Origin: RGIG8767 sp964386235
GTDB taxonomy: Bacteria > Bacillota > Clostridia > Lachnospirales > Lachnospiraceae
NCBI GenBank assembly: GCA_964386235.1
Contig: CAYLSH010000043.1
Location: 1-16,647, forward strand
Direction of reading: 5' to 3'
DNA length: 16,647 bases
The notes under the pieces were generated by a model. That model saw nothing but the letters and a program-made list of their open reading frames with translations. It was not told where the DNA came from and did not search any database. Both the position numbers and the translations under genes were made by a program. This document shows positions 1 through 6,916 of this stretch, one piece after another (the stretch's first letter is position 1; the number at the start of each line of letters is the position of its first letter).

Positions 1-35
1 ATAATTAGAGCCATTTTAGAGTCAAACGGCATAAA

Positions 36-78
36 GAAACCCTGGAAACGCCCATTTTATCGGCATTTCCGGGGTTTC
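36..78 (-). terminator. Hairpin terminator after guaA
   Basis: The arms 36-52 and 62-78 are complementary over about 17 positions with a few mismatches, around a 9-nt loop. The hairpin starts 6 nt after the guaA stop codon. The following T tract on the minus strand is weak (TTTATG), so termination may be imperfect. Confidence 0.55.
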
Positions 79-83
79 GTCCG

Positions 84-1376
84 TTACTCAAACTCAATCG
101 TTGCGACCGGTTTCTTCGTGATCTCATACACAACACGGTTGATGCTGGGAACTTCGGCCGTGATGCGGTCAGCAATCTTTTCAAGGATGTCGTAGTCAAT
201 CCTTTCGATGGTTGCAGTCATGGCATCGATGGTGTTGACAGCACGGATTACGCACATGTAGCCCATGCTTCTTGCATTGTCACGGACACCAACGGCTTTA
301 AAGTCAGGTACCACGGTGAAATACTGCCATACCTTTTTATCCAGTCCTGCTTTTGCGAACTCATCACGTAAGATGGCATCGGATTCACGAAGTGCCTCCA
401 AACGGTCACGTGTGATGGCTCCGAGGCAGCGAACGCCAAGTCCCGGACCCGGGAATGGCTGACGGTATACCATCTCTGCCGGTAAGCCAAGTTCAATACC
501 GCAGGCACGAACTTCGTCTTTGAACAACTGTGCCAACGGCTCCACCAGTTCAAACTGTAAATCTTCCGGCAGACCGCCTACATTGTGATGTGATTTTACA
601 CATTTCGCCGTCTTGGTGCCGGACTCTATGATATCCGGGTAGATTGTTCCCTGTCCTAAGAAATCAATCCCTTCCAGTTTTCTTGCTTCTTCTTCAAAAA
701 CACGGATAAATTCGCCACCGATAATTTTTCTCTTCTGTTCCGGATCTGCTACATTTTCCAGTTTACCAAGGAAACGATCCGTAGCATCCACATAGATCAG
801 ATTGGCATCCAACTGATTCTTGAACACTTCTACAACATTTTCGGATTCATTTTTTCTCATCAGACCATGGTTAACATGTACACAGGTCAACTGCTTGCCA
901 ATGGCCTTTAATAAGAGGGCTGCTACAACGGAGGAATCCACGCCGCCGGATAATGCCAGCAGTACTTTTTTATCGCCTACCTGACGACGAACGATCTCAA
1001 TCTGGTCAGCCACAAAGTTCTTCATATTCCAATTGGCTTCTGCCTTGCATTCATCAAAAATAAATGCCTTAATGTCTGCCTCAGATGGCATAACGTCGTA
1101 TTTTTGGGCGCATTTTGCAGTTGGGTGATCGATTGCTATCATCGGATACCCCAGTGTATATAATTCATCCGATACTTCTACCGGTGTTCCGTCCACGATG
1201 CGGTTTTCACCACCATTTAAGATAATACCTTTCACATTATCAAGTGCTGCAAGTTCCTGTGGTGTAATATCATGTGGATGAATCTCACTGTATACACCAA
1301 GATCACGGATCTGTCTGGCAAGTACCGTATTTTCTGTGCTTCCCATGTCCAAGATAACAATCATGTCCTGTTTCAT
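84..1376 (-). CDS. guaA: GMP synthase with truncated, glutaminase-dead amidotransferase domain
   Basis: The product is a GMP synthase (XMP + ATP + ammonia to GMP), the last step of guanine nucleotide synthesis in the cytoplasm. The C-terminal two thirds are intact: the pyrophosphatase loop SGGVDSS at residues 143-149, KSHHNVGGLPE, the QPFPGPGLGVR segment, and the dimerisation tail ending in TIEFE. The N-terminal glutaminase domain starts normally (VILDMGS, EIHPHDI, GIILNGG). It then breaks off where GICYG is expected: the text reads MIAIDHPT, with Asp in place of the nucleophile Cys. About 90-100 residues carrying the catalytic His and Glu are absent. The protein is 430 aa against the usual 510-525. 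Ammonia must therefore be free or come from a separate glutaminase, as in archaeal split enzymes (inference). The start at 1376 is chosen because AGGAG (1386-1390) sits 9 nt upstream; an ATG two codons earlier lies only 3 nt from it. Confidence 0.93.
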   Translation of the reverse strand: MKQDMIVILDMGSTENTVLARQIRDLGVYSEIHPHDITPQELAALDNVKGIILNGGENRIVDGTPVEVSDELYTLGYPMIAIDHPTAKCAQKYDVMPSEADIKAFIFDECKAEANWNMKNFVADQIEIVRRQVGDKKVLLALSGGVDSSVVAALLLKAIGKQLTCVHVNHGLMRKNESENVVEVFKNQLDANLIYVDATDRFLGKLENVADPEQKRKIIGGEFIRVFEEEARKLEGIDFLGQGTIYPDIIESGTKTAKCVKSHHNVGGLPEDLQFELVEPLAQLFKDEVRACGIELGLPAEMVYRQPFPGPGLGVRCLGAITRDRLEALRESDAILRDEFAKAGLDKKVWQYFTVVPDFKAVGVRDNARSMGYMCVIRAVNTIDAMTATIERIDYDILEKIADRITAEVPSINRVVYEITKKPVATIEFE

Positions 1377-1430
1377 CGTCATTTTCTCCTTAAAATTATG
1401 AGTCTCCTGTTGGAGTTTCTTCGTCTTTCG

Positions 1431-1481
1431 CTTTTCTGAAAAACTATATTCATTATAGTATAAATCTTTTTTTCAGAAAAG
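1431..1481 (-). promoter_or_regulatory. guaA promoter inside a 13-bp inverted repeat
   Basis: A perfect 13-bp inverted repeat (CTTTTCTGAAAAA at 1431-1443, its complement at 1469-1481) brackets a TATAAT -10 box on the minus strand at 1452-1457. A weak -35 (TTTCTG) would fall in the far arm. The symmetry around the -10 suggests an operator, or less likely an attenuator hairpin. The regulator is unknown. Confidence 0.45.
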
Positions 1482-1505
1482 ACGTTGTGCTTACTTTTTA
1501 TACTT

Positions 1506-2225
1506 TTATTTTGCAAACCAGTCAAAAAGCAAGGGCACACTGTCTAAACTCTTTACTTTTGCAAATAAATATTGCTCGGTTTCTGCCGTCGGTTCATCCT
1601 GATCCGGTATCATAACCGGATAACAGCCCGCCCTGTAAGCGGACAGGATGCCGGATGGTGAATCTTCCAGTGCAAAACACTCTCCCGGCGCAAGTCCCAG
1701 TTTCTCTGCAGCAAACCGGTAAATATCCGGTTCCGGTTTCCCTCTTTTTACCATATATCCGCTGATCAGTTCGTCAAATGCATCCTTCAGACCCACGGAT
1801 TCCAGATAACTTTCCGTTCTTTCTAACGGGGAGGATGTTGCGATCGCTGTTTTAATACCATTTTCCCGTAAATAGGTAAGCAGCATGCGGATGCCGGGTT
1901 TGGTCTCCACGCCTTCCCGTGCGATAAAAGCATCCATCAATTCAATCCGCTTTTGTTTTACTTTTTCATAATCCACCGGCCGGTCAAAATAGGACTGCAT
2001 TTTTTGTGCGCCAAAGGTTCCGCTTAAGCTGCGAAGTCCCAGTGCCTGTTGTCTTGTCATCGGGTATCCCAGTGCAATTGCCGCTTCCATCCAGAAACGT
2101 GTATATAATTTTTCCGTATCCAGAACAAGGCCGTCCATGTCAAATAACACGCCCCTGATCTTTGCCTGCCGGTTCCATTTTTCCGCCGGATACAAAGTCA
2201 CATTGTTTTCGCTCTCTGTCATCAT
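1506..2225 (-). CDS. HAD-superfamily hydrolase (beta-phosphoglucomutase/phosphatase-like)
   Basis: This is a cytoplasmic haloacid-dehalogenase fold phosphatase or phosphomutase of subfamily IA with a helical cap. Visible motifs are motif I FDMDG (nucleophile D29, acid/base D31), motif II TSS (S131), motif III Lys in KRGKPEPD (K163), and motif IV EDSPSG (E187, D188) for magnesium. The cap lies at about residues 40-105. The length of 239 aa is typical. Sequence alone does not separate beta-phosphoglucomutase, sugar-phosphate phosphatase and pseudouridine-monophosphate phosphatase types, so no substrate is claimed. The start is ATG at 2225, with GGAAGGG 12 nt upstream. The longer reading frame from a TTG at 2246 has no ribosome site. 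guaA lies 129 bp downstream with its own promoter. Confidence 0.88.
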   Translation of the reverse strand: MMTESENNVTLYPAEKWNRQAKIRGVLFDMDGLVLDTEKLYTRFWMEAAIALGYPMTRQQALGLRSLSGTFGAQKMQSYFDRPVDYEKVKQKRIELMDAFIAREGVETKPGIRMLLTYLRENGIKTAIATSSPLERTESYLESVGLKDAFDELISGYMVKRGKPEPDIYRFAAEKLGLAPGECFALEDSPSGILSAYRAGCYPVMIPDQDEPTAETEQYLFAKVKSLDSVPLLFDWFAK

Positions 2226-2274
2226 GCCGGTTTGTTTCCCTTCCAAATATATACTGCTATTTTTGCATAAAACA

Positions 2275-2283
2275 TGGTATAAT
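2275..2283 (+). promoter_or_regulatory. Extended -10 promoter for the methyltransferase
   Basis: TGGTATAAT is an extended -10 element (TG at 2275-2276, TATAAT at 2278-2283). No good -35 lies at the normal distance, which fits the extended type. Transcription would begin near 2290, about 50 nt before the chosen ATG. This also argues against the in-frame GTG at 2295, which would leave almost no leader. Confidence 0.5.
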
Positions 2284-2339
2284 ACAAGGCAATTGTGAAC
2301 CTACTCACCCCAAAACACTCATATGAAATCGAGGAAAAC

Positions 2340-3140
2340 ATGAACGATCTGGAACAATATTACAATAAATTCAATGAAGAAAAACGCTTAAATTCCCGCC
2401 ATGGGCAGGTGGAATTTCGCATCTCCATGAAATACATTCATGAAATGCTTGCCCAAAAACAAAAGGAACTTCCGCCGGATGCCTCCCCGGCCGACATAAA
2501 GATTCTGGATATCGGTGCCGGAACGGGACGTTATAGTGTGGCACTGGCAAATGAAGGGTATGATGTGACAGCCGTAGAACTGGTAAAATACAATCTCGGT
2601 ATTCTAAAAAAGAAAAACAGTAGTGTAAACGCCATGCAGGGCAATGCACTGAACCTGAAAAAACTGGCAGACAACACCTTTGATATTACGCTCCTGTTTG
2701 GTCCCATGTATCATCTTTTTGGCATGGACGACAAGAAAAAGGCACTTTTAGAAGCCAAACGTGTTACGAAAAAGGGCGGAGTCATCCTCGTTGCCTACTG
2801 CATGAATGAATACGGTGTGATCACCTATGGTTTTAAAGAACGCCATGTTTTGGAATGCATGAAGGAAGGACGTTTTGACGATACTTTTCAGACAAAGTCC
2901 CTTCCCGAACACCTCTATGATTATATGCGCATAGAAGATATTTCTGCTTTAAATACCGCCTGTGACCTGACACGCTATAAGATCCTTTCCCCGGATGGGC
3001 CTGCCAATTACATGAGACCCTTTCTTAATCAATTATCCGCGGAAGAATTTGAAGCCTTCGTAACCTACCAGATGGCAGTATGCGAACGCCCCGACCTGAT
3101 CGGTGCCGGCGCACACACGCTGGATATTTTATATAAATAA
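2340..3140 (+). CDS. Class I SAM-dependent methyltransferase
   Basis: The 266-aa soluble protein has a Rossmann-type S-adenosylmethionine methyltransferase core. Motif I is LDIGAGTGRYS at residues 56-66, the acidic ribose-binding residue is E80 in TAVEL, and motif II with the post-motif strand is FDITLLFGPMYHL (about 114-126). KRVTKKGGVILVAY follows at about 140-153. The fold resembles the Methyltransf_11/25 type acting on small molecules. The substrate cannot be told. The start is ATG at 2340, with GAGG 5 nt upstream (2331-2334); a GTG at 2295 lacks a site. It is divergent from the HAD gene, with 114 bp between starts, and is the only protein gene on the plus strand. Confidence 0.88.
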   Translation: MNDLEQYYNKFNEEKRLNSRHGQVEFRISMKYIHEMLAQKQKELPPDASPADIKILDIGAGTGRYSVALANEGYDVTAVELVKYNLGILKKKNSSVNAMQGNALNLKKLADNTFDITLLFGPMYHLFGMDDKKKALLEAKRVTKKGGVILVAYCMNEYGVITYGFKERHVLECMKEGRFDDTFQTKSLPEHLYDYMRIEDISALNTACDLTRYKILSPDGPANYMRPFLNQLSAEEFEAFVTYQMAVCERPDLIGAGAHTLDILYK

Positions 3141-3209
3141 CCATAACAGCGCCGTTTTTAGCGACATTCTACCTATGTAAAAGCGTGCGCATCCTCACGG
3201 AGTGTTTCT

Positions 3210-3248
3210 TGTGTAATAAGTAATTTCCGAGAAATTTCCTATTACACA
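3210..3248. repeat. Long intergenic hairpin, 18-bp arms with 3-nt loop
   Basis: The arms 3210-3227 and 3231-3248 match at 16 of 18 positions around the loop CGA, with TGTGTAATA and TATTACACA at the ends. It lies in the 141-bp gap between the methyltransferase and the MCP gene, just before the bidirectional terminator. It has no T tract of its own, so it is not an ordinary terminator. It could be a dispersed palindromic element or an mRNA 3'-end stabiliser. The rest of 3141-3209 holds no gene. Confidence 0.7.
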
Positions 3249-3251
3249 CAG

Positions 3252-3282
3252 AAAAAAACTCCGGACATGCCGGAGTTTTTTC
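3252..3282. terminator. Bidirectional terminator between methyltransferase and MCP genes
   Basis: CTCCGG (3259-3264) and CCGGAG (3270-3275) pair around the loop ACATG. Seven A precede the stem and six T follow it. The A and T runs on both sides let it end transcription from both convergent genes. It directly abuts the MCP stop codon. Confidence 0.9.
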
Positions 3283-4775
3283 TATTCACTCTGTAATTTT
3301 TCTGCTTCTTTTGCTAACGCATCCATGATGTCCGTAACATGGGCAACACTCTGAAGATTGGTGTTACATACTGCAAGTGTCTCACCGGCACCATCCATTA
3401 CTTTCTGTGTTACCTCATATACGTTATCAATTCCTTCTTCAATCTGTTTATTTTCTTCCATTACGACATCCACGGTCTCTTTTAAAGAAGCTACCTGCTT
3501 CACAATTCCCTGTGTGCTCGCGTGAATCTTTTCAAGATTGGAAGCCGTAGTATCCACATACTGATTCTGTAAACGGCTGCCTTCCAATAGAGTTTCTACG
3601 GATGCTGTCATATCATCGATGGATTTCACGATCGTTTCTATAATCTCATTGATCTCGCCCGTTGCACTATTGGTCTGGGCGGACAGATTGGAAATCTCTG
3701 TGGCAACAACCGAAAATCCTCTTCCGGCTTCTCCTGCTCTGGCAGCTTCAATACTGGCATTTAATGCAAGGAGTCCGGTCTGGCTTGCCACATTACTGAT
3801 AAGTCCCATGATGCCCTGCATCTTATCTGCGTATTCTTTCAATTCGGACATTTTTTCGGCAACCTGTGTATTGTATTGTTCCGATGTTGTTACCTGATCG
3901 AGAAGTTCTTTCATAACCCGGTTGCCTTCCACCAGATTGTCCTCGGTACTTTGTACTTCTTCTGTAATGGACTGTACCGTCGTCTCCACACCAAGAATGT
4001 AGTTATGAATCTTCTCCGTATTCTGTTTCTGTATCTCAATGGCATTTACGGACTGATTCACACCTTCCGTAACATTCTCCATCTCATTCTGTGTTGTACC
4101 GATCGCCTCTTTCAGGCTTTCCGTTTCAGCCACGGCATCCGTAATATTATTGGTGATGGAGGAAGCAACTCCCAATGTTGTCTGCAAAAGTGCTTCTGAC
4201 TGCTGTCTCTCAAGATCCGCTTTGGATATATTGGCCCGGTTAATGTCTTCGATCTTGCGGATTGCCAAGGTTACAAATGCAAGTGTAAGGATCAGACAAG
4301 CCGTAATAATCTCCGCATTGGTCATGGCGGTGCCGGTTAACTTACCCTGTAATCCCAGCATGAAAAGACGCCCCACATTGACTATCAATGCATAAATTCC
4401 TAACACATACAGAAGTTTCATGTCAATGTATACCATCAGAATAACCAGTGCCACAATCACATAGCAGAAAGCCAAATCCGATGAAGTTGTCATCATAATA
4501 TAGCCATATAACAATCCAAAGCCGATTCCTGATATATAACGAACCAATACCGAATCTTTCTTTTTCAGATAAGTGAAAATCGCGCCTACACTGGGAAGGA
4601 TACAGAGGGCTGCAATCAACGCATATGACCCGATCGACCTTACTCCCTTCAACACCTCCATAAAGTACGCCAGCGCCAGAACCGCATTCATAATCGTAAC
4701 ACCGATCAGCGATGTCTTATTCATGGTCTGAACCGCATTGGATCTTTCCGACAAATCCAGTTGTGTTTTTCTCAT
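3282..4775 (-). CDS. Methyl-accepting chemotaxis protein with six-helix membrane input domain
   Basis: This is a chemoreceptor that controls CheA/CheW and hence flagellar rotation. The N-terminal 172 residues hold about six hydrophobic helices (roughly 22-40, 50-70, 78-96, 101-117, 121-139, 153-172) and no periplasmic ligand domain. Residues 180-497 are long coiled coil. The signalling tip is at about 325-360, with the diagnostic LLALNASIEAARAGEAGRGF core. No clear HAMP domain is seen between the membrane part and the coil. At 497 aa it is short to average for the family. The start has GAAGGG 11 nt upstream. It is apparently monocistronic, with its own promoter and a terminator at the stop codon. 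Its presence implies a motile host (inference). The ligand is unknown and may be sensed within or at the membrane. Confidence 0.93.
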   Translation of the reverse strand: MRKTQLDLSERSNAVQTMNKTSLIGVTIMNAVLALAYFMEVLKGVRSIGSYALIAALCILPSVGAIFTYLKKKDSVLVRYISGIGFGLLYGYIMMTTSSDLAFCYVIVALVILMVYIDMKLLYVLGIYALIVNVGRLFMLGLQGKLTGTAMTNAEIITACLILTLAFVTLAIRKIEDINRANISKADLERQQSEALLQTTLGVASSITNNITDAVAETESLKEAIGTTQNEMENVTEGVNQSVNAIEIQKQNTEKIHNYILGVETTVQSITEEVQSTEDNLVEGNRVMKELLDQVTTSEQYNTQVAEKMSELKEYADKMQGIMGLISNVASQTGLLALNASIEAARAGEAGRGFSVVATEISNLSAQTNSATGEINEIIETIVKSIDDMTASVETLLEGSRLQNQYVDTTASNLEKIHASTQGIVKQVASLKETVDVVMEENKQIEEGIDNVYEVTQKVMDGAGETLAVCNTNLQSVAHVTDIMDALAKEAEKLQSE

Positions 4776-4825
4776 CCTGCTACCATCCCTTCTTAAATCA
4801 TTTCATCTGTTACTTTCTTACTATT

Positions 4826-4854
4826 ATTATAAAGGGATTTTTTCTCAATAGCAA
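4826..4854 (-). promoter_or_regulatory. Sigma-A-like promoter of the MCP gene
   Basis: On the minus strand TTGCTA (4849-4854) is followed after 17 nt by TATAAT (4826-4831), about 50 nt before the ATG. No flagellar sigma-28 pattern (TAAA then GCCGATAA) is seen, so the gene seems to be driven by the housekeeping factor. Confidence 0.6.
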
Positions 4855-4890
4855 GATAAAACCGCGATATACTACCTTTTTTACAATAAT

Positions 4891-5688
4891 TTATACTTCT
4901 TCCGGATGTTTTTCATAATATCTTGAATGATAAGTATATAAGCATATCTGACACAACCAGATAAGAGATACCATCGTAACCGGCATAAAGCCAAAGGAAA
5001 ATACTTCATTTGCAAAAATACAGAATAGCCACAAACCTACAAAGAGAGTATTCATTTTCACATAGGTTTTGTAGGCGCTCTTGTAAATAAGAAGCCTTTC
5101 TGCCTCATCGCAGCTCTCTTCCCATTTCTTCACAAATTTCGTATCGTACACGCTGCCCCTCTTTTCAGGATTTAACTCTTTTACCATATTGATGATCATT
5201 TTCTGACCAATTGTAACCAGCGCTATCGCTCCAATAAATCCTCCGACGTGGCATATGTCTGAAAGTAAAGATCCCTCCGCCAAAGCATGGAATCCGATGG
5301 CAAAGAAGAAGTAGACAATCACGGTACCAATATTTAAAGCACTTAATACATTTCCAAGCATGGTATCCATTTCTTTATACTCTTCCTCGTTTTCACCATC
5401 CCAGGCTTCCATCTTTGTCCTTACTTTTCTGCAAGTAAAAAGTAAAACAGGCAGCATTACGATCACATATACCAAGCTGATATATGGAGCTACCATCATC
5501 CCCATCCGGCTCAATGCTTCTGCCAGACCAGATGCCATACTGCTTTCTCTCATGAGTGCAATGACTACTCCACACATCATTCCAACCAGCGCAGAACAAA
5601 GTATAATCACTGCAAATCTTTTTCCAAACTTTTTATCCTCTTTTTGATTTTCCAATCTCTTTTCTTCACTCATACTAATCTTTTTCAT
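4891..5688 (-). CDS. DUF3169-like six-TM membrane protein
   Basis: The 265-aa integral membrane protein has six likely helices (about 24-44, 63-85, 113-133, 146-165, 210-228, 233-252). A charged stretch at 86-110 and a cytoplasmic-type loop at about 168-207 carry the pattern NPEKRGSVYDTKF...ESCDEAE. That pattern, together with the XRE neighbour, fits DUF3169, a Firmicute family of unknown function found beside small HTH regulators (family assignment from memory). The gene starts 28 bp after the XRE gene, with AAAGGAT as its ribosome site, so the two form one operon. A role in sensing or resisting membrane stress is possible but not shown. The following gap, 4776-4890, holds only the MCP promoter. 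Confidence 0.75.
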   Translation of the reverse strand: MKKISMSEEKRLENQKEDKKFGKRFAVIILCSALVGMMCGVVIALMRESSMASGLAEALSRMGMMVAPYISLVYVIVMLPVLLFTCRKVRTKMEAWDGENEEEYKEMDTMLGNVLSALNIGTVIVYFFFAIGFHALAEGSLLSDICHVGGFIGAIALVTIGQKMIINMVKELNPEKRGSVYDTKFVKKWEESCDEAERLLIYKSAYKTYVKMNTLFVGLWLFCIFANEVFSFGFMPVTMVSLIWLCQICLYTYHSRYYEKHPEEV

Positions 5689-5716
5689 ATCCTTTCATTC
5701 TCATGATCTACTGTTG

Positions 5717-5920
5717 TTATTCTTCCTCGTATTCAAAAATGTTTTCTACCGGTACCTCAAAGACTTTTGCGATCCTTAACGCCAATGTGACGGACGGTGA
5801 ATAATCCCCTCTTTCAATCTGGCTTATGGTCTGCCTGGAAACTCCAACCATCGCTCCCATCTCCTGCTGATTTACGCCAATCCTGGCACGGTACTCTTTT
5901 AAATGATTCAAAAGTGGCAT
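5717..5920 (-). CDS. XRE/Cro-family transcriptional regulator
   Basis: This 67-aa DNA-binding protein consists of almost nothing but one helix-turn-helix (residues about 5-60). NQQEMGAMVGVSRQTISQIE contains the two DNA-contacting helices, and the C-terminus PVENIFEYEE is typical of the short YozG-like subgroup. Such proteins usually repress their own operon, often with a membrane partner. A very good ribosome site (AGGAGG, 7 nt from ATG) fixes the start. It is the first gene of the operon with the DUF3169-like gene. The half-site array at 5945-6013, lying over its promoter, is the probable operator (inference). Confidence 0.92.
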   Translation of the reverse strand: MPLLNHLKEYRARIGVNQQEMGAMVGVSRQTISQIERGDYSPSVTLALRIAKVFEVPVENIFEYEEE

Positions 5921-5944
5921 ACTTTTTCCTCCTGACTACCTTTT

Positions 5945-6013
5945 TTGTCATTCTGACAACTTTACTTGTCACATGTGATGTAACAAAAATAGCACTGACA
6001 ACTTTACTTGTCA
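5945..6013 (-). promoter_or_regulatory. Operator-like array of TTGTCA/TGACAA half-sites
   Basis: Five perfect half-sites occur within 69 bp: TTGTCA 5945-5950, TGACAA 5954-5959, TTGTCA 5966-5971, TGACAA 5996-6001, TTGTCA 6008-6013. The 19-nt stretch 5953-5971 is repeated exactly at 5995-6013, 42 bp away (about four helical turns). Each copy is an inverted repeat TGACAA-N6-TTGTCA. The array spans the XRE promoter and reads as an autoregulatory operator. Confidence 0.7.
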
Positions 6014-6024
6014 AGTGCTATTTT
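5986..6024 (-). terminator. Terminator of the upstream gene overlapping the XRE promoter
   Basis: A stem of about 16 bp with one bulge (arms near 5986-6001 and 6008-6024, loop CTTTAC on the plus strand) lies 18 bp after the stop of the 6042-6884 gene. On the minus strand it runs into TTTTTGTT. The same DNA contains a promoter for the XRE gene: TTGACA (6009-6014), a 17-nt spacer, then TATTTT (5986-5991). One sequence thus serves as terminator, promoter and operator. Confidence 0.7.
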
Positions 6025-6041
6025 CTATTTTTTTCCATTTT

Positions 6042-6884
6042 TTATCTTTTTGTCTTTTTATTCTTCTGCTTTTCTTCCAGTTTCTTGTATTTATCGGCTT
6101 TCATCGCCGTTGGCACCAGATTATCGATCAGACTCTTATCATAATACTTTGCATTGATAAATCCAAGAATGGAAAAAGTAAGAGCACCCACGAAGTTGAC
6201 AAACAGATCTTCCATCGTATCGATCAGACCAATATCCAGATATCCGCCTGCTCCCAGTTCCTGCCCATTTACCACGACTTCTTCGATATCATTTATCACA
6301 ATCCGCCTATTGCTGTTCGAAGGATCCAAAAACGTGGAGGAAATGGAATGCACCACCGTATCTTTTTGCATATCCAGGAAAAAGAACCGGTCCATGCCGA
6401 ATTCAAAAAACTCCCACATCACGCCGATTGTCATGGAAAAACAAAACGCTACAATTGCTAAAAACAAGGGCGACAGGGTAAATCTAAGCCTTTCATCCCG
6501 ATTTAAGATCTCAACCAGGGAAAGTCCCAATGCCGCACACAAAAATCCGCTCAAGGTGTGCAGGATCGTGTCCCAATACGGAAAATGAATATAAAAAGAT
6601 GCAATCTCGCCCAATATCTCTGCCGCAAAAATAAATAGCAGAATAATGATCTCCAGCGCGGAGGGAAACTCCATTTTAAAAGTTACCTGAACAACGCTTG
6701 GCATTATCATTAAAAGTAAGGTCAGCACACATAAGAATACCTGCTCAAAATTCTGATTAAAAATCTGTAGAAGCAGCATAATAATTACGAGCAGTCGTAA
6801 TCCCGTATAGACCATAAATGTCTTTTTGTTTTCATGGAGTTCTGTCATGACCTCACTCCAGAATTTTTGGAATCTCTTTTTCAT
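6042..6884 (-). CDS. YjdF/DUF2238-like integral membrane protein
   Basis: The 280-aa membrane protein has about six helices (22-41, 47-65, 74-96, 107-125, 137-156, 224-245) and a lysine-rich cytoplasmic tail (about 263-280). The order WDTILHTLSGFL (104-115), MWEFFEFGMD (156-165) and GYLDIGLIDTMEDLFVNFVG (214-233) matches the conserved His, Trp-Glu, Asp and Asp-Asp pattern of the YjdF/DUF2238 membrane family (assignment from memory). The function of that family is not established. An extra-membrane segment at about 166-220 lies between the last two helices. The gene starts 32 bp after the hybrid kinase, with GGAG 10 nt upstream of the ATG. It is thus probably co-transcribed with the kinase and may belong to the same sensing pathway. 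Confidence 0.72.
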   Translation of the reverse strand: MKKRFQKFWSEVMTELHENKKTFMVYTGLRLLVIIMLLLQIFNQNFEQVFLCVLTLLLMIMPSVVQVTFKMEFPSALEIIILLFIFAAEILGEIASFYIHFPYWDTILHTLSGFLCAALGLSLVEILNRDERLRFTLSPLFLAIVAFCFSMTIGVMWEFFEFGMDRFFFLDMQKDTVVHSISSTFLDPSNSNRRIVINDIEEVVVNGQELGAGGYLDIGLIDTMEDLFVNFVGALTFSILGFINAKYYDKSLIDNLVPTAMKADKYKKLEEKQKNKKTKR

Positions 6885-6916
6885 CTTGCATCATCTCCAG
6901 TCGTTTATTACCCAAT

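Noticed and set aside
84..1376. guaA as a pseudogene
   Set aside because: There is a large in-frame loss in the glutaminase domain, but the remaining frame, start site, promoter and all synthetase motifs are intact.
4776..4890. Riboswitch before the MCP gene
   Set aside because: The leader is about 50 nt, AT-rich, and lacks the paired elements of cyclic-di-GMP or other known riboswitches.
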